A stretch of DNA of 64,000 nucleotides from Diatrype stigma (lineage: Eukaryota; Ascomycota; Sordariomycetes; Xylariales; Diatrypaceae): the NCBI GenBank assembly GCA_022225965.2, contig JAKJXP020000010.1, forward strand, positions 434,001 through 498,000, read 5' to 3'. Numbering within the stretch: the first letter of the stretch is position 1; every line of letters begins with the position of its first letter. The translations under genes were made by a program, and so were the position numbers. Below are positions 25,426-37,942 of the stretch, piece after piece. Under the pieces are notes generated by a model. It did no database searches. It was not told where the DNA came from and saw only the letters and a program-made list of their open reading frames with translations.

Positions 25426-25707
25426 GAGCCAGAGCAAAAGAGAGATGAGGAAAAGTTCGGGGACGACTTCGTTGATGAAGAGGAAGCTCCTAAGCCCCGC
25501 TTTCCTGCTCGTCACGTAGTCTCCGGTGGACGGGCTGCTGCTGCGTCCCACGCCGAGCAGCCCGAGGGCGAAAATAGCCACCTGCGCCAGCCCATGATCC
25601 CGCCTTATGATCAGAGCCAGTTCAGCGGCGAGATTCTGCAGCCGCGTGTGTACACGCAGCCCAAGAACGGCCTGTCGCCCTGGCATCCCAGCAACATGCC
25701 GCGTTAG
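25426..25707 (+). other. In-frame coding-like extension beyond the TAG of the 22.5 kb gene
   Basis: Directly after CGT-TAG-GAG the same frame continues for 93 codons. It is rich in Glu, Asp, Pro and Gln, continues the composition of the preceding tail (KFGDDFVDEEEAPKPRFPARH), and ends WHPSNMPR before TAG. It could be the real C-terminus if an intron removes the first TAG (an in-phase candidate is GTGTTG at 25327 to the TAG itself, 99 nt), a readthrough product, or remains of a recently truncated end. Confidence 0.6.
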
Positions 25708-28017
25708 CACTATATGACTTGCCCGTCATTATTATTTGACCTCGACCGGCTTTTCTTTACAACTTTGACGCATGTTTTACTCTCTCTCACCTTCGGTATG
25801 CCGTGTACTTACACCTCATCTCCCGCGTTTGGTACACATGATACACAGAGGTCTACTCTTGTGTACTCGACTCTGTCGTCTTTGGCATATACTATACCTA
25901 CCTACTCTTTGGCCTTTGACACAGAACGCATACCTATATATACACACACGGTTACTTCCTCGTCTTGACCCAATATCACCAGAAGACGACTTATGGCATC
26001 TTGGACCTTGGACTCCAGGCTGCGTCTTATTTTCCTATGTTCTTCCTTTGTTATCTCAGAAGCATCCGAGTGTTGTTGCTCGAGTCCTCTCGCCAACCAC
26101 TCACACATGCATGTTGTACAGTTGATTTCGACGGGTTTGCCTGTGCTTTCAAACCCTGATTAGACCAGACATCTTACAGACACACTCGGACACTCACCTA
26201 CTACTGGAGAAGCTTCTCGCGATACTCCCTCAGAGTTACCTGTTGTCATTTGTAGGATGGAAACACTACACCGATACAATCACCTATGTATCTTCGCCTA
26301 TGCCCTGTCGATACTTTGGCGGCACCTTGGAAGTCTCCTGTTCTTCGGAGCGACAATTCACCTTCTGGAGAAGCTTTATGCGATACTCCCCCGAATTGCC
26401 TCTCGGCCGTAAGATGGAAACACTATACCGATACAATCACCTATGTATATTCGCCGGTGCTTTGTCAATACCTCGACGGCACCTTGACGGCACCCTGGAA
26501 GTCTCGTGTTCTTCGGGGCAGAATTTCTTCTACAACCATTATCACCCAAGTCTTTCACGTTGATATATCCACGTACCAACCACCTGAGGACATCTGGTAA
26601 CCCTCGATTAAATGATCGAGTTGTCTGATTGAGAAGTGGAGATCCCCTGCGGAATCTTTGCAACAAACTCTCGTTTCCTTCGCCGAGTTGTGGACGATCA
26701 TCCATCTTTCATCTTCATGATCATTACCACGGACATACTCGGTAGGGCCCGGAGGAACGAGAGCGAGTATATTTTGCTCACTGGCTTTATTGCAGCTGTG
26801 TATGATTAGAATCATTGCGAGGCGGACAGCATGATTCGTACGGACCAGACGAATATTCCAATCCAGGGATGGATGGAAACCAACACCAGAGAAAATGTTG
26901 TAGGGCGGTAACTTCACGGTTCATTGAACACAACACCAAAAGCAAGAAAAAAGTAGTATAACACAAAATACAAAAATACCTAAAACACCTGCTGCTGTCT
27001 TATCGTGATTCCTAGTTTCCAGTGACGTCGTGAAGTAAGTTCAGAATCTACGACGGCTGTAATATGAATAACATAACTTGAACATTTCCGACCCTCAGCA
27101 TTTGAGAGGGTTTGAAGGCTTAACTAATCCCGGCAGCGGCTAGACGAGCTGCCCAGGTGTCTACTCTATAAGTACATACCTGTATGTACATGTAGTCTAT
27201 ATACAACATGGGGTATTCGTACCTGCCAATCACCGATGTACCATTTCATAATATGTGGATATGTGGGCCTTGCAAGAGAGAAATTCTTCGGGTTCAACCT
27301 CTTCGTGCTTCAATTCTCTCCGTTGCCTGTCGCCCATCACTCGCAACTACCAATGGTAAACACCGGCTGGCAGGCAAAATCGTGCATCCTCGGCATTTCA
27401 AGGCAGACTTTCCCTTCTATGATGTTCAGCCATCGCGCTGCATCTTCATGTAGTACTTACATGGGGTAGGCACACGAACCAAGAGATGCATCCTGCACTT
27501 GGAGGTGCCGAGCAAAAAGCACCTGGGCAGTCGTAGGTTGGGGCTTGACCAGAAGCTTCCTGACTTTGTAGGTACTTGGGTACCTTGTCCCTCTCCCACT
27601 TAGACATTGTTGCTGCTCAGCCGCCAAATCTGACGCCAAATCGACCATTTGCCCATCGTTTCTCCGTTGCTGCTTCGTGGCATCATCCTAACATTTATTT
27701 AACTTTGCAAGAAACACAACGTGGGCAAGGTAGCTACGTCGTCCAGACATCTATCGAGCTGATACGATGGGTCCTGTTCTATGGTTTATCTAGATGGTCG
27801 TTCGATAAACATCCGAATCAAGGAGCATCACCTACTACCAAGACGAGAAACCTCAACCGGATGATCCGGCCCCCTTCCATCCCAGCTCAAATACGCCTAA
27901 TTCTGTCATTTTAATCGCTCTTACTTACTTCTGTCTCACGTGTGTATTACCAAGTGTACTCTCCAATAGCAGCTTACTATTTCTGTATTACTTTGCACCA
28001 AAAGGACAGTTCGAACA
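25708..28017. other. Intergenic region with a tandem duplication
   Basis: T-rich sequence after 25708 looks like 3' UTR. A 157-bp-period duplication lies at about 26206-26520. The rest has no supported gene; short open frames near 27208-27469 and 27576-27914 lack coding features. Confidence 0.55.
26206..26520. repeat. Imperfect tandem duplication, 157-bp period, two copies
   Basis: The word GATGGAAACACTA at 26256 recurs at 26413, and the following 40 bases are almost identical (two differences, including CATACAC-type C/T change). Flanking words GAGAAGCTT, GGCACC and GAAGTCTC also recur at the same spacing. The second copy has an extra short internal duplication of CGACGGCACCTTGA-like sequence. 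Confidence 0.85.
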
Positions 28018-29119
28018 ATGGACCGGCAACAAAGCTGGAGCTTTGCGGACTTGCCTCCCGAGCGCCCCCTGGGCGGTGATGAAAACCCTTTTACAACTGA
28101 TCCTTTCCACGAGAATGCCTATGATCGACAAGAGACAGACCCCGAGCCGAGCCCGCAGTACTCTAGATCGCATTCCGAGAAGATGAGGAGTAGGGCGCGC
28201 AAATGTTGGATCTGCCTTGAGGAAGTACTGCCTGAATATGTCCCTACCGGTCTGATGGGTCGTCGCCGAAAAAAGATCTATCGCTCCGAAGACCCTACAC
28301 TTGGAAGATTTGTTGCGCCTTGTCTCTGCAAAGGCTCTGTAAAATACGTGCACGAGGGTTGTATAAAGGAATGGAGGAATGCGAATCCGAACGCGTATAC
28401 GTGTGGCCGATGCGGCTACGCTTACCGGCTGGAACGACTGAATTGGGCCCAGCGTCTGAGAAGTCCACTGCTCGCTTTGGGGATCACTGTCTCCATCCTC
28501 GTCACAACTATATTCCTGCTTGGGTTTGTAGCTGATCCCATCTTGAATCTCTGGCTTGACCCGGTCGGCACCATTGCAGACACTGTCGCGGCTGGTTCTT
28601 TGACCCCGCATGAGAAGCTCGATATCCTAGAAGATGAAAATCTGGGTTGGGCCGAGCATTTCCTCAAAGGGATGTTCTCCCTGGGGCTGCTTGGTTTTGC
28701 CAAAGCGTTCTTGGCAATGAGTCCCTGGCAGTGGTGGAACCTTCGGACGTCTGGAGTCATAGGGGGCGGCGGCCGCCGTGGCGCTACCGGACGAGATCGG
28801 ATGGAAAACATCAGTCTCACCCTCGTACTAATCGGCGTCCTCACATTCTTATGGGTGCGTACAAGCCCCCCAGCACATGGTATGCTGGCACCAGAACTCA
28901 GCTAACTAATGTGTCCAGGCTGTCTGGAAGGGTACCAGATCATGGACCGAGCGGACACTCGACCGGGCCAGCGAAAGAATAGAGAATGCCCATAGAGACA
29001 ACGACGATAGTGACGATGAAGATGACGATGGCGACCAAGAGGGCGCCGGGGACAACTCGGGCGATGCAAATAGCGGTGGTGCTGCTGATGACGGCGCAGA
29101 GCCCAAAAAGGACCAGTAG
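28018..29119 (+). CDS. RING-CH (MARCH-like) membrane-bound E3 ubiquitin ligase
   Basis: RING-CH proteins are membrane E3 ligases that ubiquitinate proteins in the secretory pathway or organelles. Two exons are inferred: 28018-28854 and 28919-29119, with a GTGCGT donor and CAG acceptor, giving 345 residues and a TAG stop. The C4HC3 finger spans residues 63-132: CWIC, then after a long basic loop CLCKGS, YVHEGC with the ligand His, a conserved Trp (KEWRN), and CGRC. Three hydrophobic segments follow, at about residues 153-176, 218-240 and 265-280. The C-terminal tail is strongly acidic (DDSDDEDDDGD). The finger is N-terminal to the membrane spans, as in MARCH proteins. The exact homologue and substrate are unknown. 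Confidence 0.9.
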
Positions 29120-30752
29120 AATGAACGGAGGTCAGGTGTCACGTCGCACCCCTCATCATTGATTGCGTTTATTGTGTCGGCTCGCTTGACTTGTGCTGCA
29201 TCCTTCCACCCCCGTCGCCAGCCAGCGACCCAATTGTGACCTGCCTGGCTCTTACCTTGCCTGGCTCTCTCCCTGCCCTGCCCTGCACACTCTTAAGTTG
29301 CCTCGAAGATTCTCTTCCATATCTTGTCAACTAGTCTGTGTGCGGAGATCAATACCTCGGTGACTGTCTCCTGAGCGCAGGTGTCTTGCTCTCGCTCACA
29401 TATAGATACGTCCCGAGGAAGTCAAGCTTTACTTCTAAACACAGCTGAACACCTCGGTGTTTATGCTACTACTGGCTGCCCTTACCCGTCACTGTTCTGT
29501 TTAACTATAGAACAGTAAAGGGACTTATGAAGAAGGCACAGCTATAACAGAAAAAGAAAAAGCTTGATACATGTATATATTTGTACCTAAAGGGGGTGGT
29601 ACGTGGTTGCATTGCGACCGATCGGTACCAACCTTTAACTTGTCGGCAATAAAGATATCTACGGCTTGCATGGTTGGCTCCCTAATACAAATCAATGAAC
29701 TCCGATAAGGTGAACCGTGAATATTTCCTGGTAAAAAGGGGCCGATTCGATCACTTACCTACATAGCTACCTTATGTAAGCTCTTAAAGGTGTCCATATG
29801 TCTACCTACCGCTAAAGCATGTACGGAATATACATATATGTATGGCATTACGGTGCAACAGCAGCGGCGAATGGCAGGCGAATGACAGATAATGGCTGCT
29901 ACCTCGCCATTCCTCTTTCAGGGTCTGCTGCTGTAAACGGCTGTGGATCTGTCCCAGGGAGCTCTAGTCTTACTGGTCCCTTGGAACCTGGGAGCCCAGG
30001 AAGTCCAGGCAGTCTGGGCCTATTCGCCAAGAACCCCGGCACCCTGGCACCCTGGCACCCTGGCACCTCTCACTTTTACTTCAGAATAGGATGGATTTGG
30101 ACCTCTTCAGCTCATTTCCCGAATTTGCGTGCGCATTGTTAGCTAATCCACTAACTATGACTCTCCCATAGTCCACATTCTCTTCGTTCCGTGTCTGGAT
30201 GTATGTTTGGATGTCTGTCTGGATGCGCCTGATCCCACGATACCTGCGCACACCCGCAAGAAACCATCAATTGTGCATTGGCATGCCTTCGTTGGCCTTC
30301 CAGTCAGCCAAGCCAGCAGCCCTCCTTTGTGTCTCCCTACCGGTCCGCAGCTATTGACACCCTCGTGGATGCGTGGCCTGACAGTCGACACGGCGCTTCA
30401 ATCTCCCACCTGCATGATTATCACCAAACCCTTAATGCCACTGTGATATTAGCGTCAAGCTGCCGAGTCTCTCGTTCCTAGTTTGCCTTCTTTCATCCTT
30501 CTCGACAAGAGAACCTACCCTCTAAGATACGCGACTTGTCATTTTCGAACATCCTGTAGAACAGAAAGCAAGGGGAAAAGGCGTTTATTATCGTGTTACG
30601 TCAGATACAACCACACCCTCAAGACTCGACCACACAGTCTATTTAGCCTGTGATACCGAATAAAACCTGCGCCTTTCACAGGCATACATCCAATCCTAGA
30701 TCGCCGCCCCGACTTCCCACTCCTTTTTGTCACAATCCACCTCGCCGACACG
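29120..30752. other. Intergenic region
   Basis: No gene is supported. It contains a 10-bp-period tandem array near 30040-30067 and several TACCTA-type motifs. The last 250 nt is the probable leader of the glycosyltransferase gene. Confidence 0.55.
30040..30067. repeat. 10-bp tandem repeat CACCCTGGCA
   Basis: Nearly three perfect contiguous units, preceded by partially related CCAGG-rich sequence from 29985. Confidence 0.9.
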
Positions 30753-31814
30753 ATGCATTACGCCTATCCCGCCCGGAAAAACTCCAACCCACCCCGATAC
30801 CTTCCTCGAACATCACGCCTGCCAACGATAAGAAGGCGGCATCTCAAATCCATAGCGCTGTTCGGACTAGCAATACTCGTCTTAATATGGATATTATCAA
30901 GTGGCGGCTCAAGCGGTCGTTCCGAGCGCAAGATATCGGGGAAACCACCGGTCGTAGTGGTCACGGTGTTCGACGAGAAGAATGATAATTTCGACTACAT
31001 TAAGAGCATCAAGGAAAACAGATTACAATATGCGGAGAAACATGGTGAGGACTAAGAATAGCTTCGTGGTTTGCCTGACTCTGGACATATATATTGACAT
31101 GTTGGTAGGCTACGGCACCTTGTTTGCCAAGGCTAGCGATTACAACTTGGGAGGTGCCCCTGGATCTTGGGCGAAGGTGGTAGCCACGCGCCATGCCATA
31201 ACCAAGTTCCCCGACGCCAAGTATATCTGGTACCTTGACCAGGACGCCTACATCATGAACCCGCGCTTGAAGGTTGAGGACTACGTAATGAGCGCGACCC
31301 AACTCGAAAGCCAGATGATCAAGGGCCTGCCTGTCGTTCCTCCGGACAGTATTATTAAGACTTTCTCCGATATGAAGGGCGACAGCGTTGCACTAGCCAT
31401 CACACAAGACAAAGATGGCATAGCGGTCGGCAGCTTCGTTATACGGAATGGTGAATGGGCGAAGTTCTTCCTCGAGACCTGGTTCGATCCGTTATACCGG
31501 AGCTACAACTTCCAGAAAGCCGAGTTGCACACGCTGGTAAGTCTGCTCGGCTTAGTTATAGTAAGGAGGAAAGAGGTTTGCTAACTAGTTAACAGGAACA
31601 CATCGTCCAGTGGCACCCGACTATCCTATCCAAAATGGCGGTCCTCCCCCAGCATACGATCAATGCTTATTCCAGGGGCGATCACGGCGAGCAGTACAAA
31701 GATGGCGATATCGCCGTACGGTTTGCCCACTGCTACGGCACAGGAGAGAAGAGTTGTACCAAAGAGGCCGACCGATTCGTTCACCAATGGCGGACATCCT
31801 TCAACAGCCACTAA
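30753..31814 (+). CDS. GT34 alpha-1,6-mannosyltransferase subunit (Mnn10/Mnn11 type)
   Basis: GT34 subunits of the Golgi mannan polymerase complex extend the alpha-1,6-mannose backbone of N-glycans. Three exons are inferred: 30753-31044, 31109-31536 and 31596-31814. Donors are GTGAGG and GTAAGT, and the acceptors are TAG and CAG, giving 312 residues and TAA. It is a type II membrane protein: a basic cytosolic tail, one hydrophobic anchor at about residues 31-48 (SIALFGLAILVLIWIL), and a luminal catalytic domain. The domain begins VVVVTVFDEKN and carries KYIWYLDQDAYIMN with the metal-binding D-Q-D near residue 139-142. The last exon holds VQWHPTIL and the FAHCYGTG motif, both typical of the family. 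The short length and the N-terminal style look closer to Mnn11 than Mnn10, but I cannot separate them by eye. Confidence 0.92.
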
Positions 31815-34254
31815 GCGCGAGCGCTTCTGATGATGACGCGTGTATAGACATATGGGTTCAGGAAAATACGGCAACCTAGACTTCTACGAGGCCTACCGCT
31901 AGGGACGGGGAGGGGAATCGGCATCGGCGCAACGACCACGGAATGAGAAGGAAGCATCGTCATCGTTATCATCATTTCGGATGTGTCAATGAGTTACGGG
32001 CGTTTCAGGAGCATCTTTATTCGGGGGCAAGGGGCCTTCATAGACAAGAAGGGAGGGTGGTTAAACATATCATGTATGCGGTCTGCGTTCTGCGTGTCTG
32101 TCTGGAGCAGATGAAGCGTGTAACAAGCAGGGTGTGGCATATGATCGAAGATGTTGGGGCATCTTGCCTCTTCGACGGCCATCGGTTGAGCTCTGTTTCT
32201 TTTCTTCTATCGGCGGCAAGTCGCGATCTGTCATTGCTCTCGCAGGGAGATAGGGGTTTAGTAGTGATGCCTCTATAGGTACTGTAAGAAGGGGAAGGAA
32301 GAGGAAAGAGAGGAAAGGGTGGAAGGCTTGATGATGGTCGTCTTTTCTGGTTATTAATTCGCATTGATACCTCTTATGCTGCTAAACATATCATGCCTTG
32401 CACCGCCTCTCCTGTATTAAACGGCTGTGCCCGATGAACCGATTGTGTAACGCTTACACCGGACAACTAATACATCAATGGGGGCTGTCGTGTCTTTATA
32501 ATGGGCCGTGACGCCTTTGGAACGATGAACAAGCTACCTAGGTATGTAGGTACCTTGAGAACTAGGCACGTATAGTATAGCCCACTCGGCAGGTTGCGTC
32601 AGGTAGGTATGGAGAAGGTATGACAGAAAGCTTCATGTATTCATGTATAGATCAGAGCATACCCATCCAACAAATATTCCACGCCCCGGCAGACAGCCCA
32701 TGGGAACACAACACATGGATGGGGCTAGACGTATGATGTATGTACGTAGACAGGCGGCGAAATCAAAATTGCCGAATGGAAGAGGAGGTCGACAGGTCAA
32801 TGTGATGGGTGATGGATTTTGGACTGCATGCCCAGAGGTAGGAGGCTGTGTGCTGGTTGAGAAAAGGAAGTGGTCACAACTATTATTAGTAGAGGAGGTA
32901 CGGTAGGTAGGTAGGTAGTGTTTTGTATATGCCTTTTTGTTGACAAAGCTCCGCCGCATGTGGGCGAACGGACCAATGATGTTGGTTGGGACGAACGTGC
33001 ATAGAGTTGCGGCGCGACTTGGGAGGAGAACCTTACTTTACATAGCACACTGGCACATTGGGTGCTAGGAAAGTCATCCGAATGAATGAATGTTCGGTAG
33101 GATTCGCAGGTCGGATTGAGTATTGCTGCTGCTGATGCTTGCTTGGGAGCGTGAGAGCCCGATTCACCCAAACTAGGTACTATAGTATACAGACAGACTG
33201 GAGGTGAGGTCACCACTCTCCGGCACACTGCACTTGCTCGGGATAGATGGTTGGAATTATATGTGTCAGAGTGCCACGGAGTATGTTATGCTACGGAGTT
33301 CCTACTTCGTACTCGCACGATATGACGAATATAAATAATGGTATATGTATACCTAGTACCTAGGTAAATAATGATCTCTCAATGATCGGCTATGTAGTCA
33401 ACGCTTTACCAACTTTCAGCTGCTGTACCTACCTACCTACATACATACGTAGTTAAGTGACCGTGATGGATATCCAGGGTTCCTCGGATGTCGAAGATCC
33501 CTGCTGTTCAAGGCATTTTCATTCGTGCTGAGCATGTGAAAGCGGCGGCGGGTGGAAGCAGAGCAACAATTGAATTGACTACGAGAGAGATCTCGGGGCC
33601 AGCACTAACGCTGATTCGGTAGGCGGCCGCTCCCCGCTTCTTGCTTCCCCCATTTGCCCACTGCCCACTGGTTTTCAAGAGGTTTGTCAGTCAGGGTGCT
33701 TGCGGCTATGTAGATATATACATACCACTGTATACCCGACTAGGAAATACTGCATGGGTGCGATGGAGGTACTAACTGTGTAGGTACTACCTAGGTAGTG
33801 CTAGTTCACCAGTGGGTTGGTGAGGGGGGCAGCATTGAACATTGAACATTGGACATTGAACTTTTGGACTTTTGAAAGTCTCCACCCCGTCACCCCGTGC
33901 TTCCATTTACATAATACCTGGTACCAACCTACCTAGGTACACTATCTACCCTGCTGCTACCACCTAAAGCCCCCAGCGAACTGCCTGCTTACAGTGCCTA
34001 GGCAACCTGGAAATCTCCAGGTCATGTCTGGTAGTTGGATAAAGTTCAAAGCTTCAACATCGATATCTCCAACCTAAGTTACTACCTACCACTTTGCGTA
34101 CATAGTAGCTACACGAGTGATTGTTCGTATTATGTCCTCTTTCATCCTCTAATCAAGCTGTTGATGACGACGACGTTCGGGCCCGTGTTCGAGATATTCG
34201 GTTAGCCCTTTGATTGCAAGGTTCCAACGCCTCTACGAGTTGAAGTTGCCCATC
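31815..34254. other. Intergenic region
   Basis: About 2.4 kb with no supported gene. It contains an ATTGAAC-type tandem repeat at about 33834-33861, CCTAGGTA-type palindromes near 33355, 33790 and 33930, and TACC runs near 33430. The final part is the likely promoter and leader of the sphingosine-1-phosphate lyase gene. Confidence 0.55.
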
Positions 34255-36374
34255 ATGCCGGGCTCCTCGCGGATTCCCGTCAGCTTGCGGGATACGTTCA
34301 ACCACGTCAAGAGGTCGAGGCCGAGCAATCCGATGCAGATGCTCAATGTCGACTTGTAAGTCCACAGTCCGCAGTTTACAGTCTACCGTTTCTTTGCGAG
34401 TTCATTCTTTACGATTTCCATTGTGGCTACTGCTCCTCAATTGGATGCCGAGGCAATTCAAGCCATGTTTCTAAGCAAGATAAAGCTATCGTTGCCCATA
34501 GTATTAGTTATACATGGCATGCGCAAAAAATAGAAAACCAGGCAGAAATAAATGCAATTCAACTACACGCCTGCTGATGCTCCGGATGGCTAACCTCAAT
34601 CGTTTTTCTTCTCGTTGTTTCCTGCGCAGGCTCAAGAACATAATATTCTTCTTCTTCGTGCTCCGGATCGTGCGGCGCACCTTCTGGAAGCTCAAGGGTC
34701 GCGGCGTGCTCGGCACCTTCGCCGAGCTCTACCGCGACACGCGCCGCGTGCTGTATGGGTACTTCCTGCGAATGCCCGGGGTGCGGACCCAGGTGCGCAA
34801 GCAGGTAGCCGAGGCCCTGGACAAAATGCAGGCCAAGATGGTGCCGGCCGAGGGCCTCGCTGAGCGGCACACGGCCCTGCCGAAAGAGGGGTGGGCGGAC
34901 GAGGACCTGCGCCGCGAGCTCACATCCCTCGCGAACATGGACCACACCCGCTGGGAGGACGGCTACGTCTCCGGCGCCGTCTACCACGGCGAGGAAAACC
35001 TGCTCGCCCTCCAGACCGAGGCCTACGGCAAATTCACCGTCGCCAACCCCATCCACCCGGACGTCTTCCCCGGCGTCCGCAAGATGGAGGCCGAGGTTGT
35101 CGCCATGGTCCTATCCCTCTTCAACGCCCCGCCCGACGCCGCCGGTGTCACGACGAGCGGCGGTACCGAGAGCATTCTTATGGCCTGCTTTAGCGCGAGG
35201 CAGAAGGCGTATGCTGAGCGGGGCGTTACAGAACCTGAAATGTACGTACGATAAACAAACCTAGATCACGTTCCCATCCTACCCTACCAAGTATGCAAAT
35301 ACATTATGACAGCTACTAACATCACAAAGGATTCTTCCGGATACAGCCCATACCGCCTTCCGCAAGGCGGGAGAGTACTTCAACATCAAGATCCACCTAG
35401 TAGCGTGCCCGGCGCCAACGTACCAAGTGGACGTGCACCGGGTGTCACGACTGATCAACGCCAACACGATTCTGCTGGTAGGCTCGGCGCCGAACTTTCC
35501 GCACGGCATCATCGACGACATTGCGGCCTTATCGAAGCTCGCGGTACGCCGCCGCCTACCCCTACACGTCGACTGCTGCTTGGGTTCGTTCCTCGTCCCC
35601 TTCTTGGAGCGGGCCGGATTCGAAACGAGCCCCTTCGACTTCCGCCTCCGCGGCGTCACTTCCATCTCGGTCGACACGCACAAGTACGGCTTCGCGCCCA
35701 AGGGTAACTCCACCGTCCTCTATCGCTCCCAGCAGCTCCGCACCTACCAGTATTTCGTCAGCCCCGACTGGAGCGGCGGCGTGTATGCTTGTCCCGGAAT
35801 CGCGGGCTCGCGGCCGGGAGCGCTCATTGCCGGCTGTTGGGCTAGCATGATGAGCGTTGGCGAGGCCGGCTACCTGGACGCGTGCGGCAAGATCGTCGGC
35901 ACGGCCAAGAAGATCGCCGAGGCGGTCGCCACCACGTCGCCGGTGCTTAGCGCGGAGCTGGAGCTGGTCGGGCGGCCCCTCGTGAGCGTGGTCGCGTTCC
36001 GGGCGCGCGACACGAGCGCGCTCGACATCTACGACGTCGCCGACGGCATGACGGCCAAGGGGTGGCACCTCAACGCCCTCCAGAACCCGCCGGCCATGCA
36101 CGTCGCCGTCACCATGCCCATCACCAAGGTCTGGGAGAAGCTGGTGGCCGATCTCGAGGCCGTCATCGAGGCCGAGCGCGAGAAGGAGCGCGCTCGCGCC
36201 GTCGCGGCCGGAGAGACCCCCGGGGGCAAGAAGAAGAAGGGGGCCGCCGGCAAGAACAAGGGCGGCAAGCAGGGCGATACCGCGGCGCTGTATGGCGTTG
36301 CGGGCAGCTTGCCGAATAAGGCCGTTGTGGTGGATCTGGCGAGGGGGTTCTTGGATATTTTGTATAAGGCCTAA
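34255..36374 (+). CDS. DPL1: Sphingosine-1-phosphate lyase (Dpl1)
   Basis: This PLP-dependent ER enzyme cleaves phosphorylated sphingoid bases to a fatty aldehyde and ethanolamine phosphate, the exit step of sphingolipid breakdown. Three exons are inferred: 34255-34355, 34630-35241 and 35330-36374, giving 585 residues and TAA. Intron 1 is 274 nt, long for this locus. The joined N-terminus has one membrane segment (LLKNIIFFFFVLRIV, residues about 34-48). Family motifs follow: HTRWEDGYVSGAVYHG, FTVANPIHPDVFPGVRKMEAE, TTSGGTESILMA, LHVDCCLG, and the PLP-binding lysine in VDTHKYGFAPKG (about K356). A Lys/Gly-rich loop near residues 530-560 precedes the conserved end (VDLARGFLDILYKA). It is convergent with the dehydrogenase kinase gene. 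Confidence 0.95.
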
Positions 36375-37942
36375 TTCAACGAAGCCGGAACCGAATCCGA
36401 ATCCGAATCCGTACCGACGCAAAGTTAAGCCCTGGAAGAGAAGGGGGGTGAAGAGGGTGGAGGTAATAGGGAGATTCGCGATCAGACGGATGGATGGATA
36501 GGTGATGTGCGGTTTCGGAGGGCTAGGGGAGCCTTTCTCTGGTATTTTTATTATATTTTTTATCCGCCTCTTCTCTCGATTTTTTGTATTTTTGGGGGGC
36601 GGACCGGGACAGCCGAAGGGAAGGAGTGCTTGCGGGACGGATAGGATGGAAGGGTGGAAGGAAGGTCAAGTGTAAGATTGATAGCGTTTACTTGGTTGGA
36701 AGACCAAGACGTCCAGGCCAGCCGGACGGGGAAGAGGAGAGGCAAGAGAGTAAAAGAGAGGCGGAGAGTAACTGAAAGGGGTGAGAAGAGCGAAAGCAAG
36801 CAAACTGGGAATCAGAAAAAAGGGGGATATACATATTCAAACCTTAGTTACCTACTAGGTAGGTGGCCAAGGATGACAAACTCACAATTAGGTGCATACC
36901 TCACTTTCGAACTCGGGGGAGAGAGCAAAAGAAGAGTCCAAGCCAGAGCGGCGAAATCTCAAGCCGTTTGTTTGGCTTGTTGTATATATAGTTATCATAC
37001 ATACGCTCACATACACACACATACGCACGCCTTATGCGTAACTACACCTCACAGCTCTCCGCTTCATCCAATGTCCCCCGAAACAAACCAATCCAGGCCA
37101 GACGAGACTAGACGAGGCAGGCCCAGTCTAGCCCACCGCTGTACATGTACATACATTACCGACATTTTCTTGATGTCCACAAACTGCATATAAAATAGTC
37201 ATGAACAGGACTATGGGCGAGGGTGTTGTTGATACTATTATATTTCACGATACGGAGCTGTGGGTATATAACCTGATGAATAAGACCAGACCGAATACGG
37301 TATGATGTGATGTGGGTGCTCGATATGGCACCAATGTGATGTCCAACAACGGTCCTATGCAGACAGGTGTGTAGATATGTAGGTATAGATATAGGTGGGT
37401 AGTTGCTTATCTCTTCCCTGCTCCTCTTCAATGCCTTCTCATACCTATTTAAAATCTACATTCCATACATCCCATCCATACGTTCCCTCCGTGCTCACTT
37501 GGTTTTTCCCAACCAAGCCATACTCTCTCTCTCCCCCTCTCCGTGGTCCTGTGCCGCCCCAGTTCTCTCCCACCTTACGTAGTACGTACAAATGCTGTCC
37601 ACGCTGTAAAAGTTGTGGTAGTATATAAGAGATGATAAAACTATCTCTCTCTCGCCCCCTCCCCTCCCTCTCCTTCCTTCTCTCCCTCCGATATGAGACG
37701 TAGGAGATTCAAAAAGGAGAAAAAAAGCCTGGTAAGACTTTCAAAAATAAAAATAAAAAAATGAGACGTCAGGTTCCCCTTCCCCACCAAGCAGGCTCCA
37801 TCATTCGTTCGTTCGTCCACAGGAACTCCATTGAAAACCAGCCATCTCTACCGCCGCCGCCGCTATGCAGCTATATATATAAAGAATAAATAACCACACC
37901 AAAGGGAACGGAACGAAAATCACCAGCAGCGGGGCGGCGGTC
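36375..37942. other. Convergent 3' spacer between DPL1 and the dehydrogenase kinase
   Basis: No gene is supported. It includes a short (CCGAAT)n tract near 36391-36409, T-rich and purine-rich tracts, CT runs near 37517-37540 and 37645-37690, and an A-rich stretch near 37740-37762. The sequence immediately left of 37943 is AT-rich, in sharp contrast to the GC-rich sequence to the right. Confidence 0.6.

Noticed and set aside
25705..25968. Further readthrough beyond the second TAG of the 22.5 kb gene
   Set aside because: The frame happens to be open again, but the sequence is T-rich, low in third-position GC and looks like 3' UTR.
29117..29220. Readthrough at the RING-CH TAG
   Set aside because: Context CAG-TAG-AAT is not a readthrough motif, and the following frame loses coding composition at once and soon ends in TGA.
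34356..34629. Extra exon inside the long first intron of DPL1
   Set aside because: The outer splice sites (GTAAGT, CTAAC branch, GCGCAG) restore the expected family sequence directly, and the inner open frame adds nothing recognisable.
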